Source: an uncultured Rubrobacteraceae bacterium (GTDB lineage: Bacteria > Actinomycetota > Rubrobacteria > Rubrobacterales > Rubrobacteraceae). Taken from it: DNA of 36,528 bases. Positions within the stretch are counted from its first letter, which is position 1. Every line of letters begins with the position of its first letter. Below, in pieces: positions 1 to 7,950 of the stretch. Below the pieces are notes generated by a model, which had not been told where the DNA came from, did no database searches, and saw nothing but the letters and a program-made list of their open reading frames with translations. The stretch spans positions 1 to 36,528 of the forward strand of contig CADCUT010000106.1 in the NCBI GenBank assembly GCA_902805975.1. The letters run 5' to 3'. A program made the translations under genes and the position numbers.

Positions 1-234
1 ACCCCGGACAGGCGGCAGCAGATCCGGATGCGCGAAGCCCTCAAGGAACGCTTCGAGACCATCCCGGTCCACGTCCCCCGCAGCGAGGTGGAGGAGCTCG
101 GCGCCGAGATAGGTCTCGAAGATCCGACCGAAGCCGCCCGCCTCTTCGACCGGCTAAAAGGCGTCTCCTGGCGCGGCAACTACGTCCGCTCGGAGACCGG
201 CTGGACCGCCGCGTGGGTGGAGGAGATCAATTAG
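1..234 (+). CDS. C-terminal part of an unrecognised protein
   Basis: The frame is open from the first base of the window to a TAG at 232-234, so this is most likely the last 77 residues of a gene that begins outside the window. An internal ATG at 28 is possible, but no ribosome binding site supports it. The visible part is charged and soluble-looking, with a helical acidic stretch (EVEELGAEIGLEDPTEAARLF) and a Trp-rich end. No family is recognised. The third codon positions are strongly G/C, as expected for a real gene here. The stop codon is the first base triplet of an AGGTT-rich repeat. Confidence 0.55.
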   Translation, partial: TPDRRQQIRMREALKERFETIPVHVPRSEVEELGAEIGLEDPTEAARLFDRLKGVSWRGNYVRSETGWTAAWVEEIN

Positions 235-275
235 GTTTTGAGGTTGTAGGTTTCAGGCTTCAGGTCTTGGGGTGA
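232..275 (+). repeat. AGGTT-rich intergenic repeat, locus A
   Basis: Starting at the TAG stop of the preceding gene there are several imperfect copies of AGGTT separated by 3-4 bases (AGGTTTTGAGGTTGTAGGTT and on to about 275). The same style of sequence occurs at 15664-15867 and 32926-33068. A partial complement (GAAACCTG) lies near 294-302. The rest of the spacer up to 459 holds only a small 6-bp hairpin around 363-379; no gene or RNA was seen there. Confidence 0.5.
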
Positions 276-459
276 AGCGTCCGGGCGCTGCACCGAAACC
301 TGTGGCAACCTTCTGGAAGATTCGATTCCAGCAAATTCACCGTCCCACGTTCGTCCTCGGTCGCGGGTTTCGGACCCGCCCGTGCCGCCGGTGGCTCTAC
401 CCGGTCGCGTAGGCTTCCGCCGGACGTCTTGGCGGGGGACGGTATCTATCGACGGGGCA

Positions 460-1365
460 CTATAAAGAGCGTTTAGCTGGCCCGTGATTCAGATTCCGTA
501 TCTCGCCAACGTACCCCGTGACGCGCCGGTCGAGGTCCAGAGGGTAATCAAAGCCCAGGTCGTCGGCCACCTCGGTAGCGACCCGGCGGAAGAGCCTTAT
601 CGTCCGGAAGAGCGCCTCCCAGTTCTCCTCGATCCCGGCGCCGGCGTAGGTGCCCTCAAGCGCCTCCCAGATGTCTTCCGGGAGGCGCTTCTTGAGCCCT
701 TTCCCGAGCCCGTCTGCCGGCTCCGACCAACCGTGGTCCATCTCCATCCTCCACTCCAGCACCCGGCGCAGGTAGACGTGCTTCATGTCGTAGTCGAGGT
801 TCCATTTGGCGGGCAAGAGCTCGCCGCGCCACAGGCACTTCGCCACGTAGGGGGCGTCGCTGAAGAAGTCGTTGACCCACTTCAGGTATGCCTCCTCATC
901 GGGCCGGACGGGAACGTAGGCCCCGTAGGTCGGCGGGCGCAGACCTGCGGTGAGGCCGTCCTTGTCGAGGAGCACGGCGTACCCGGCATCGAGCTCGTCC
1001 GGCAGGGTCGGGGCTTCCGCGATCCGGCGCAGCAACTCGACCGGCCAGAGCCTGAAGTCGATCTTAAGCCCGTCGGCGTACTGCACGACGTTGCCCGTCT
1101 GCCCGACGCCGTGGTCGGGGTCGGGCCCGAGCTCGTCCCAGTACGCGACGAGCACCTCGCCGAAGTCCTCCAACCAGGAGTGGTCCTCAAAGAAAGGGCT
1201 GATGTCCTCGACCACGAGCACGACGTCGTAGTCCGAGAGGAGGTCCACCGGCGCGTCCGGCCTCGCGCGGGTGCTGGTCAGGAGCATGACGCGGATCGGA
1301 TTCCTGTGCTCGGCCCACCGGACCAGACGGCGGATAACCTCGCGCGGCTCATGCTCAGGGATCAC
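460..1365 (-). CDS. ANT(6)-like aminoglycoside 6-adenylyltransferase family protein
   Basis: The family (Streptomycin_ad, PF04439; AadE/AadK type) transfers AMP from ATP to the 6-hydroxyl of streptomycin in the cytoplasm. The N-terminal nucleotidyltransferase core is clear: LLTSTRA at about residues 28-34, then LSDYDVVLVVED at 43-54 with the metal-binding aspartates D45 and D47, then DHSWLEDFGE. The C-terminal half (YLKWVNDFFSDAPYVAKCLWRGELLPAKWNLDYDMK) matches the helical half of the family, and 301 residues is close to the usual length near 290. The GTG start at 1365 follows a GAGGAGGA site with 7-base spacing. It lies 46 bases behind the carboxypeptidase and is probably cotranscribed. Chromosomal members can be intrinsic and need not confer resistance. 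Confidence 0.85.
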   Translation of the reverse strand: MIPEHEPREVIRRLVRWAEHRNPIRVMLLTSTRARPDAPVDLLSDYDVVLVVEDISPFFEDHSWLEDFGEVLVAYWDELGPDPDHGVGQTGNVVQYADGLKIDFRLWPVELLRRIAEAPTLPDELDAGYAVLLDKDGLTAGLRPPTYGAYVPVRPDEEAYLKWVNDFFSDAPYVAKCLWRGELLPAKWNLDYDMKHVYLRRVLEWRMEMDHGWSEPADGLGKGLKKRLPEDIWEALEGTYAGAGIEENWEALFRTIRLFRRVATEVADDLGFDYPLDLDRRVTGYVGEIRNLNHGPAKRSL

Positions 1366-1411
1366 GTACTTTCCTCCTCAAGTCTCTTTGCTCAAGCCCC
1401 GAACCGGGAAC

Positions 1412-3082
1412 CTACCCCTCCAGCCTCACCACCCCCGCCCTCTCGCTCCTTACCTCGACCTCGACGGGACCTTCCCCGCGCACGACCCAGACGTGCCGGC
1501 CGGCGTGGTCGGAGGGCAGGCCCTGGAAGAACGCCGGGCCCTTCCAGCCGCCGCCCACGAGCGCGGAGCGCCCGGCGAGGTGGCCGAGGTCGGCTTCGGG
1601 CTCGCCGGTGACGAGGGTCGCGCCTTCCGGAAGCTTGACGGAGGCTTTCACGGGCTTGACGAGCTTCTTGTCGGCGGCGACGCGGGTGATGTTGGTCGGC
1701 AGGTAGCCAGTGTTCTCGACGCGCAGCTCCAGGCGCCGCACGCCGGGGCCAAGTTCTTCTATTTGCAGGCCGGCCTCCAGGCGCGGGGCGGTGGAGGCGT
1801 GGGCGAGGGCGAAGCGGGCGAGCTTCTCGCACTCTGCGCGCAGGTACTTTGGGGGCGGGTTCTGGTGGGTGAACTTCGTCTTCCAGCCGCCGACCTCCAC
1901 GCGCCCGAGCTGGGGGTGGTCGAAGGGCGTCCAGGGGGAGAAGCCGCTCCCGTTCAGCTCGCGGTCGTTCCAGGCGAGCATCTTGAGCGAGGCTTCTTCG
2001 GGCGGCTCGCGGAAGAACTCTATAAAGTTCTTGACTTCGACGCCGGCGGCTTTGGCTAGAGACCAGAACTCGATGGTGAAGGCGAAGACGCCGTAGTAGT
2101 CGAAGGCCCAGTCGTCGAAGGCGCCGGTTATGAACTTGTCCTCCTCGTAGCGAAAGTCGTGGTAGACGGAGATGTTGGGGTAGCCGGTGATCTCGGTCCC
2201 CCTGTCGCCTATGGCCTTGTAGACGGCGAGGTCGTGGTCGGGCATCTCCTTGTCGTCGCGGTCTGAGTAGGGTCTCAGGATGGCCCCGCAGAAGGTGTGG
2301 TGGCTGTGGATGGAGAAGACGTTCTTCCGGGCGAGCAGGGCGTCCACGTGCGCCCTGGACTCGGGCTCTGAGAGCGGGTAAGGCCCCGCGCCGCCCTGGT
2401 CGGCGTCCTCCCGCCAGCGGTAAGGGTACTGGCGGTTCATGTCGAGGCCGTGGAAGGGACGGGCTATCTTCTTCTCGAAACCGTCGTAGTCCTTGAAAGT
2501 GCCCTCTTTGTAGAGGCGGTAGTAGGTCCCGCCCGACTCGTCCGGGGCGCGGGGAACCATGAGGCGCGCGTCCCCGTCCGAGACGCGCCACTCGCCGTGC
2601 TCATCCTCGACGCGCATCTGGAGGACGTGGCCGTCGCCGTCTACGTCCTCGGGCTGGAGGCCTGGCTCGGGCTCGGGCTCCGGCCAGGGGCGGGGGTTGG
2701 AGCGCAAAGTGTGGGGTGTCGTCAGGTAGCGTTCGGCGCCGTCGGGGGAGAGGCGGGGGAGAACGTAGAAGGTCTGCGTGTCCAGAAGACGGGTGACGAG
2801 GTCGTCCGAGCCGTAATTCCCCAGGAGGTGTTCGATCAGGTACAGCGCGGCCATCGAGCCCGTGACCTCCCCGGCGTGGGTGTTGCCGTCTACCCAGAAG
2901 GCGGGTTTCTCGGCGGCGGGGCCAGTCTCGGTGTTGGTGAGCTCGACGAGCCAGATCTCACGCCCCTCCACGCTCCTGCCGACCGACTCGACCCGGCAAA
3001 GGGCCGGGTACTCTTGCGCGAGGGCGTGCAGGGTGCGGGCGAGGTCATCGTAGCGCAGGTACTCGTCGAAGCTCGTTTTCAT
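1412..3082 (-). CDS. M14 family zinc carboxypeptidase
   Basis: Metallo-carboxypeptidases of family M14 remove C-terminal residues from peptides. The zinc ligands are visible as HAGE at residues 69-72 (H69, E72) and the HSHH cluster at 259-262. DMNRQYPYRW at 214-223 holds the substrate-binding Asn-Arg, and TIEFW near 335-339 supplies the probable catalytic Glu (E337). The domain covers about residues 5-345. The remaining 210 residues look like beta-rich accessory domains (ELGPGVRRLELRVENTGYLPTNITRV). No signal peptide is seen, so a cytoplasmic location is likely. The ATG at 3082 follows a GAGGAG site. A CATAAT box at 3118-3123 (minus strand) is a possible -10. The ANT(6)-like gene follows at 46 bases. 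Confidence 0.88.
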   Translation of the reverse strand: MKTSFDEYLRYDDLARTLHALAQEYPALCRVESVGRSVEGREIWLVELTNTETGPAAEKPAFWVDGNTHAGEVTGSMAALYLIEHLLGNYGSDDLVTRLLDTQTFYVLPRLSPDGAERYLTTPHTLRSNPRPWPEPEPEPGLQPEDVDGDGHVLQMRVEDEHGEWRVSDGDARLMVPRAPDESGGTYYRLYKEGTFKDYDGFEKKIARPFHGLDMNRQYPYRWREDADQGGAGPYPLSEPESRAHVDALLARKNVFSIHSHHTFCGAILRPYSDRDDKEMPDHDLAVYKAIGDRGTEITGYPNISVYHDFRYEEDKFITGAFDDWAFDYYGVFAFTIEFWSLAKAAGVEVKNFIEFFREPPEEASLKMLAWNDRELNGSGFSPWTPFDHPQLGRVEVGGWKTKFTHQNPPPKYLRAECEKLARFALAHASTAPRLEAGLQIEELGPGVRRLELRVENTGYLPTNITRVAADKKLVKPVKASVKLPEGATLVTGEPEADLGHLAGRSALVGGGWKGPAFFQGLPSDHAGRHVWVVRGEGPVEVEVRSERAGVVRLEG

Positions 3083-3167
3083 ATCTCCTCTAGAGTTTCG
3101 GGGCCGGGAACCCGCCTATTATGGACGATTCCGGGCCGGAGGTTGCCCCAAGATGTGGCGTCCGGGA

Positions 3168-3196
3168 TTGACATGCTCCCTCATGTTGGGTAACGT
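3168..3196 (+). promoter_or_regulatory. candidate distal promoter of the Ser/Thr kinase gene
   Basis: A perfect -35 box TTGACA (3168-3173) is separated by 17 bases from TAACGT (3191-3196), which keeps the key TA...T positions of a -10 box. It lies about 70 bases upstream of the likely kinase start. Confidence 0.4.
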
Positions 3197-3218
3197 CGTT
3201 ATCCTCCCCGCGATGCCG

Positions 3219-3247
3219 TTTCTGGAGGACATCGGGGGTTATATAAT
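3219..3247 (+). promoter_or_regulatory. candidate proximal promoter of the Ser/Thr kinase gene
   Basis: A perfect -10 box TATAAT sits at 3242-3247, with a poor -35 (TTTCTG, 3219-3224) at 17-base spacing. Transcription would begin near 3254, only about 13 bases before the ATG at 3267. The kinase may therefore be transcribed with a very short leader from here, or a longer one from the upstream box. Confidence 0.5.
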
Positions 3248-3266
3248 CGTTGCATTACAGGTCGGC

Positions 3267-4691
3267 ATGATCAGAGGTGGTAAGACGCTGGAGACCTCGG
3301 TAGGAACGGTCCTCTCAGGACGCTACAGGGTGCAGAGCACGCTCGGTTCGGGCGGGATGGCGGTCGTCTACAAGGCGCAGGACGCCATCCTCGGCCGCTC
3401 CGTCGCGCTCAAGACCCTGCACCGCCACTACGCCGAAGTCCCCTCCTTCCAGGCCCGTTTCAGGCAAGAGGCGCGGGCGATGGCCTCCCTCGACCACGAG
3501 AACATCGTCAAGGTCTACGACATAAGCCAGGACGGCGAGGTGCCGTTTATCGTGGTGGAGTGCGTCGGGGGGAGAGACCTCGGCAGCCTCCTCGACGGGC
3601 AGGACGGGGGGCGGCTGGAGGAGCCGGTCGTCAGGAGGATGGCCGGGCAGCTCTTGAAGGCGCTCTCTTACGCCCACCGGCGCGGGATCATCCACAGGGA
3701 CATAAAGCCGTCGAACATCCTGCTCACCGGGGAGGGCACCGTCAAGGTGGCGGACTTCGGGATCGCCCGCATCATCGAGGAGGACGATGTGGCCGGCGGG
3801 GAGCCGGGCGAGATCGTGGGCAGCGCCCGCTACATGTCCCCCGAGCAGCTGCGCGGGGAGAACGCCACGCCCGAGAGCGACATCTACTCAGCGGGCGTCC
3901 TGCTCTACCACTGCCTCACCGGAAGGCCACCCTACTCCGGCGACGTCAAGAGCCTCGCCCGCCAGCACATGCACGGGGAGCCGACCCCGCCGTCCCTGAT
4001 CAACAAGAACATCTCGCCGGGTATGGAGGCGGTGATCCTCAAGGCCCTTGAGAAGGACCCGAAGAAACGCTACCCCTCAGCCGCCGCGATGCTCGACGAC
4101 GTGGAATCCGAGGCCACCCAGCCCGTGGCCGCCCAGACGGGTTCCCCGAAGAAGCCGGCGGCCCGGCGGCGCGGAGGCCTGATCCTGGCCTCCGTCCTGG
4201 CCCTGTTGCTCCTGCTCGGTGGCTGGGCCTTCGCCTCCGGCTACGTGGGTGAGCCCCAGGGCGGCGCCGAGACGGCCTTGAGCCGCGTAACCCCCGTCGA
4301 GGCGCAGGAGGCGCCTTCGCCCCCCGTACCCGCCCAGGAGACGGCCGAGGCGCCGCAAACCGTGACCGGCGCGCCCGACGAGGCCGCCGTCCCCGAGGAA
4401 GAGGCCCGGCCCGTGGCCACCGCGACGGAGACGGCCGCCCGCGAGGAGCGGGCGGCTCGGAGGGCCCTGGTCCCGGTGCCGGACGTTACGGCCTACTACG
4501 ACTACTTCGCGGCGGACGCCCTGGCCGCTAGCGGCTTCGACGTGGTGTACGTCAGGGACTACCGGGAGGGGTTCGCCGCCCGCGGCGTGACCTGGGCCAC
4601 GGAGCCCGCCGCCGGCACCCTGGCACCCGAGGGCTCGACCGTCACGGTCTACGCCACCCCGCAGGACCTGCCGCCAAGGCCAGTGTTCTAG
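3267..4691 (+). CDS. membrane Ser/Thr protein kinase with one PASTA domain (PknB/StkP type)
   Basis: Eukaryote-like kinases of this type phosphorylate cell-envelope and division proteins and sense muropeptides or lipid II through extracellular PASTA domains. From the ATG at 3267 (474 residues): glycine loop GSGGMA (27-32), VALK with K49, HRDIKPSN (143-150), DFG (163-165), GSARYMSPEQ activation segment (185-194), one membrane helix at about 304-323, a Pro/Glu/Ala-rich linker, and a single PASTA domain at about 402-467. Most PknB proteins carry three or four PASTA repeats. The frame is open back to 3153, but the two promoters and the homology onset favour 3267. After the stop there is a 6-bp GCCTCC hairpin at 4697-4711, a weak terminator candidate. 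Confidence 0.93.
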   Translation: MIRGGKTLETSVGTVLSGRYRVQSTLGSGGMAVVYKAQDAILGRSVALKTLHRHYAEVPSFQARFRQEARAMASLDHENIVKVYDISQDGEVPFIVVECVGGRDLGSLLDGQDGGRLEEPVVRRMAGQLLKALSYAHRRGIIHRDIKPSNILLTGEGTVKVADFGIARIIEEDDVAGGEPGEIVGSARYMSPEQLRGENATPESDIYSAGVLLYHCLTGRPPYSGDVKSLARQHMHGEPTPPSLINKNISPGMEAVILKALEKDPKKRYPSAAAMLDDVESEATQPVAAQTGSPKKPAARRRGGLILASVLALLLLLGGWAFASGYVGEPQGGAETALSRVTPVEAQEAPSPPVPAQETAEAPQTVTGAPDEAAVPEEEARPVATATETAAREERAARRALVPVPDVTAYYDYFAADALAASGFDVVYVRDYREGFAARGVTWATEPAAGTLAPEGSTVTVYATPQDLPPRPVF

Positions 4692-4776
4692 AGCCCGCCT
4701 CCCTCGGAGGCTTCTAGCGCGACGCTTTGCGCCTCTCAGCACGCTTCGGCCAGCCTCGCGGGCCTCGCTCTCAGCT

Positions 4777-5307
4777 CTAGGAGCTTGCCCGGAAGGCGCT
4801 GCTCCTGAGCGCGAAGGCGCGGTGGAGGAGGAAGATGGCGACGGGTAGTGAGGCCGGGTCTTGCGGGTCGAAGGCGGCCCTGTAGCGGCGGTTCGCGAGG
4901 CCGCCGGAGACGCGGGCCGCCTCTCTCTCGTCCGACGAGCGGGCCACGGCGCTGTTGCGTAGCGGGGAGATGCTGGCATCGTAGACGCGGTCGCCGGACC
5001 GCAGGGTGAGGGCCGTTGCCGAGCCTGCGTTCTCCGCGGTAAGGGTCTCCTCGCCGTCGGTCGTCATCGCGTACGTCGAGTCTGTTCGTGGTTCGATCCA
5101 CGCGGCCAGATCTCCGGCCTGGAGGCGTGTCTCGCCGGCTTCGCCCGCCGTGAGGCGACCGAAAGGTTCGCCGTCTGAGGTCAGCAGGATCATCTCCGGC
5201 GAGATCAGACCCCGGGCGCGGGCGGCGAAGGAGCCGCCCAAAGCCCGGGCCAGGTCCTCCCACGACGAAACCGCATTGTCTCTACGATGGTCCACGTACC
5301 GGATCAT
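4777..5307 (-). CDS. small protein resembling the LURP/Tubby-like (scramblase-type) fold
   Basis: No enzyme motif is seen. The order of elements suggests a Tubby-like beta barrel: an N-terminal WEDLARALGG segment, alternating hydrophobic strands (MILLTSDGEPFGRL, YAMTTDGEETL, ATALTLRSGDRVYDASI, NRRYRAAF), and a hydrophobic C-terminal helix LPVAIFLLHRAFALRS that would sit inside the barrel. This assignment is inferred from pattern only. The ATG at 5307 (MIRYVDH) is preferred. An in-frame GTG at 5340 would add 11 basic residues, but neither has a good ribosome binding site. It converges on the kinase. Alternative reading frames here are less protein-like and more Arg/Pro-biased. Confidence 0.6.
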   Translation of the reverse strand: MIRYVDHRRDNAVSSWEDLARALGGSFAARARGLISPEMILLTSDGEPFGRLTAGEAGETRLQAGDLAAWIEPRTDSTYAMTTDGEETLTAENAGSATALTLRSGDRVYDASISPLRNSAVARSSDEREAARVSGGLANRRYRAAFDPQDPASLPVAIFLLHRAFALRSSAFRASS

Positions 5308-5454
5308 ACGACGGCGAACGCGACAAAGTCTCTTGACCACGCCCTGTACTTGCTGAAAAGCTGAAAGCGGAGACCGAGGGGCGCAGCGCCGGGCTGACAG
5401 CCAATATCCGAATGGTTTAGATTAACCCCGTACAGACGAGGAATTTGGAGTCTC

Positions 5455-5811
5455 ATGGAGCTACGGAACAAGGACGATATCCGCAACGAGATCCTGCAGA
5501 CCTGGCTGCGAAGCGCCTGGGTGTACCCGTTCGAGGGGCCGGACGGTCGCAACTACCTGCGCCTGACCCCCGGAGGCCGGCTGAAGGTGCGGCGCAGGAT
5601 CGGCGAGCTCGAGAAGAATTTGGGCGTGGAGGGCGAGGAGCTGGCCCGGCAGGAAGAGGCCGGCACGCTCCCGGTAGAGCGCGAGAAGCTGGAGCTCGCG
5701 ATGATGGTCCAGGCCTACGACTCCGAGCGCCGCTTTATCCGGAGCCAGGGCGGCGTCCTGGGCACCCCGGCCGTCGCCCTGGAGGAAGAGGCGGCTGAAG
5801 AGGCCGAGTAG
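5455..5811 (+). CDS. hypothetical protein, 118 residues, acidic
   Basis: The ATG at 5455 follows a GGAG site at about 6 bases. The protein starts with a compact segment (IRNEILQTWLRSAWVYPFEGPDGRNYLRLTPGGRLKVRRRIGELEKNLG), continues as a charged, probably helical region and ends in a Glu/Ala tail. No signal peptide or membrane helix is seen. I do not recognise a family. Codon use is typical of the neighbours, supporting a real gene. It is divergent from the preceding small gene across a 147-base spacer containing AT-rich sequence (TTTAGATTAA near 5416-5425) that could hold a promoter. Confidence 0.65.
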   Translation: MELRNKDDIRNEILQTWLRSAWVYPFEGPDGRNYLRLTPGGRLKVRRRIGELEKNLGVEGEELARQEEAGTLPVEREKLELAMMVQAYDSERRFIRSQGGVLGTPAVALEEEAAEEAE

Positions 5812-6049
5812 CGGTGGCCGCCTGACGTCCAGATATGGTGTTTCCGCCTTCGGGGGCGCACTTTAGATGGTGTCGGGAGCGTGCGGAAAGGTGGCGCAGT
5901 CACCCTGCCCGTGATAGGCTCTTCTGGCGTTCGGCGCCCGCCTCCGGCGGGGTGTCGTTGCAGAAGAGAGAGGGGGGACCTCTCCAGGAACGCGCAACGT
6001 TGGTGTCGTCGGAGTGCGCCGGAGAAAAGCTCGCGGAGGGTACTGGATC

Positions 6050-7867
6050 TTGAGCCTCATAAATCGGAAGAAGAGAGACGGGCGAACCGACCGCGGAGGC
6101 GGCCACGGAGACTACCGATCCAGCTACGGAACCACGGGCAGCCGCCGCTCGCGGCGGCGGCGCGGCTTCGCCGGCCCGATCATCATCATCTGCGCCCTCG
6201 TGGCCGTACTCGTGGCGGCTGACTACTGGTTGAACTCGGGCAACGTCCACCGCGGCGTCGAGGTCGGCAACGTCTCTTTGGGCGGCATGGAGCCGGCCGA
6301 GGCCAGGGAGGTCGTCAGGGAGCGGGCGATGGGCCCCCTGCAGGAGATAGAGCTTAGCGGCCCCGACCGCTTCTCCCGCTCCGCCGAGGAGCTCGGGGTG
6401 AACTTCCACGTGAACGCGACCGTCGACAAGGCCTACGCCGTGGGCCGCGAGGGGAACGTGGCGGAGCGCCTCGGAGAGCGCCTCCAGGCCGCCTTCCCCG
6501 GCATTACCATCGACCCGAACATCGACTACCGCTCCGAGAGGGTCAGGGCCGAGGTCGAGGAGATAGCCGGCCAGGTAGACACGCCGCCCCGGGACGCCAC
6601 GGTAGAGGTCGTGGGCGCCGAGGTCGAGGTCAGCGACTCCCGCGAGGGCTACAGGCTGAACGTCGAGGACACGATGGCGAGCGTGGACGAAGCCATCGAC
6701 GGCATGACCGGCGAGGCGAAACTCCGCGGCGAGGTGCTCGGGCCCCAGATCACCACCGCCGAGGCCGAGACGGCAGCCGAGAAGGCGCAGGGCGCCGTAG
6801 CCCAGCAGCTCGTCTTCGAGCACGAGGACAGGAACTGGACCGTCTCCCCGGCCGACGTGGGCTCGAGCCTCGACGTCGCGCCGAACGACGGCGGGATCTC
6901 GGTGAACCTCAACCGCGACCGCATGAGCGACCGCCTGGCCGCCGTCTACTCCGACCTGACGGTAAAGCCTAAGGACGCCTCCTACGACTTCGACGGTTCC
7001 GGCAACGTGATCGTGCTCCCTAGCCGCGAGGGGCGCACCATCCAGTGGGAGAACCTGCTCGACTCTGTGGAGAACAACCTCTTCGAGGGCAAGCGCGAGT
7101 ACCAGGTACAGACCACCGTCGAGAAGCCCAGGTACACCACAGCTAGCCTCGAAGCCCAGAAGCCGACCGAGCTTATCGGCTCGTACAGGACCAACTACAC
7201 GGCGACCACCGACCAGGGCGCCGAGCGCGTCGCCAACCTCGAGATCGCCGCCAACGCCGTGAGCGGACAGTTCGTGGCACCCGGCGAGACCTTCTCGATC
7301 CTCGACTACGTTACCGACCTCGACTACGAGAAGGCCCACGTCATCGTGGACGGCGCGGAGGAGACGGCGGACGGCGGCGGCCTCTGCCAGGTTACGTCCA
7401 CGCTCTACAACGCGGCCCTCTACGCCGGCATGGAGGTAATAGAACGCCACCCGCACGCCTCGCAGCTGCCTTACATAAGGCCCGGCATGGACGCGACGGT
7501 GTGGTATGGCGACACCTCGACCGAGGCCGACGACCTGGACATGAAGTTCCAGAACACCTCCGAGGGCTACGTGCTCATCCAGGAGTCCGTCTCGGACGAC
7601 GGTTATATCTACGCCAACATCTACGGCGTCCCGGATAACATAGACGTCGAGATGTCCTCAGAAGAGGTGTGGATGACCGACGACGCCTCCGAGTGGACCA
7701 CGAGTTACACGAGGAGCGAGAACGGCAAGGTCGTCTACGAGGACTCGTGGAACACCGACTACGACGCCCTGGTAGACGAGAAGGGCAAGCAGATCAAGAC
7801 CCCCAAGGTCCCGATCGCCGAGGTCGACGGCACCTACAACGGGGTGGACTTCAGCGCCCTCGAGTAG
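6050..7867 (+). CDS. VanW domain membrane protein with two peptidoglycan-binding-4 type repeats
   Basis: VanW proteins occur beside cell-wall genes; the domain's exact reaction is unknown. The protein has a basic cytoplasmic N-terminus, one membrane helix (GPIIIICALVAVLVAADYW, about 42-60) and an extracellular part with two repeats that begin with the HRGVEVGNVSLGGMEPAEA style of YkuD-associated PG_binding_4 domains. The VanW core spans about residues 375-530 and contains GGGLCQVTSTLYNAALYAG and ERHPHASQLPYIRPG. A TTG start at 6050 is chosen because GGAGGG (6035-6040) stands 9 bases upstream; a GTG at 6014 lacks such a site. The 238-base spacer before it has a 6-bp GAGAGG hairpin (5968-5984) but no convincing promoter. 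It is paralogous to the gene at 12651, which has one repeat fewer. Confidence 0.9.
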   Translation: MSLINRKKRDGRTDRGGGHGDYRSSYGTTGSRRSRRRRGFAGPIIIICALVAVLVAADYWLNSGNVHRGVEVGNVSLGGMEPAEAREVVRERAMGPLQEIELSGPDRFSRSAEELGVNFHVNATVDKAYAVGREGNVAERLGERLQAAFPGITIDPNIDYRSERVRAEVEEIAGQVDTPPRDATVEVVGAEVEVSDSREGYRLNVEDTMASVDEAIDGMTGEAKLRGEVLGPQITTAEAETAAEKAQGAVAQQLVFEHEDRNWTVSPADVGSSLDVAPNDGGISVNLNRDRMSDRLAAVYSDLTVKPKDASYDFDGSGNVIVLPSREGRTIQWENLLDSVENNLFEGKREYQVQTTVEKPRYTTASLEAQKPTELIGSYRTNYTATTDQGAERVANLEIAANAVSGQFVAPGETFSILDYVTDLDYEKAHVIVDGAEETADGGGLCQVTSTLYNAALYAGMEVIERHPHASQLPYIRPGMDATVWYGDTSTEADDLDMKFQNTSEGYVLIQESVSDDGYIYANIYGVPDNIDVEMSSEEVWMTDDASEWTTSYTRSENGKVVYEDSWNTDYDALVDEKGKQIKTPKVPIAEVDGTYNGVDFSALE

Positions 7868-7886
7868 CCAACCGCAGACCAACGCA

Positions 7887-7932
7887 CAAAGAAGAGAGGC
7901 CCCCGGTCGAAACCGGGGGCCTCTCTTCTTTG
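7887..7932. terminator. strong bidirectional terminator hairpin
   Basis: A perfect 21-bp stem (7887-7907 with 7912-7932) closes on a CGAA loop. The left strand starts with an A-rich segment (CAAAGAAGAGAG) and the right ends with the T-rich complement (CTCTCTTCTTTG), so each strand ends in a pyrimidine/T-rich tail. It sits between the convergent VanW gene (ends 7867) and decarboxylase gene (ends 7951) and fits an intrinsic terminator for both. Confidence 0.9.
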
Positions 7933-7950
7933 CCTGGCAGGGATCTCTTA

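Noticed and set aside
484-1611. A 375-codon open frame opposite the ANT(6)-like gene
   Set aside because: The opposite strand has intact nucleotidyltransferase motifs and a strong ribosome site; this frame has neither.
5812-6049. Possible riboswitch before the first VanW gene
   Set aside because: I looked for cyclic-di-AMP and cobalamin riboswitch core motifs because the gene is wall-related and found neither; only a 6-bp hairpin is present.
5900-7456. A long open frame (about 518 codons) antisense to the first VanW gene
   Set aside because: It mirrors a well-supported gene; its composition is biased to Val/Gly/Ala/Arg with no motif, as expected for antisense frames in high-GC DNA.
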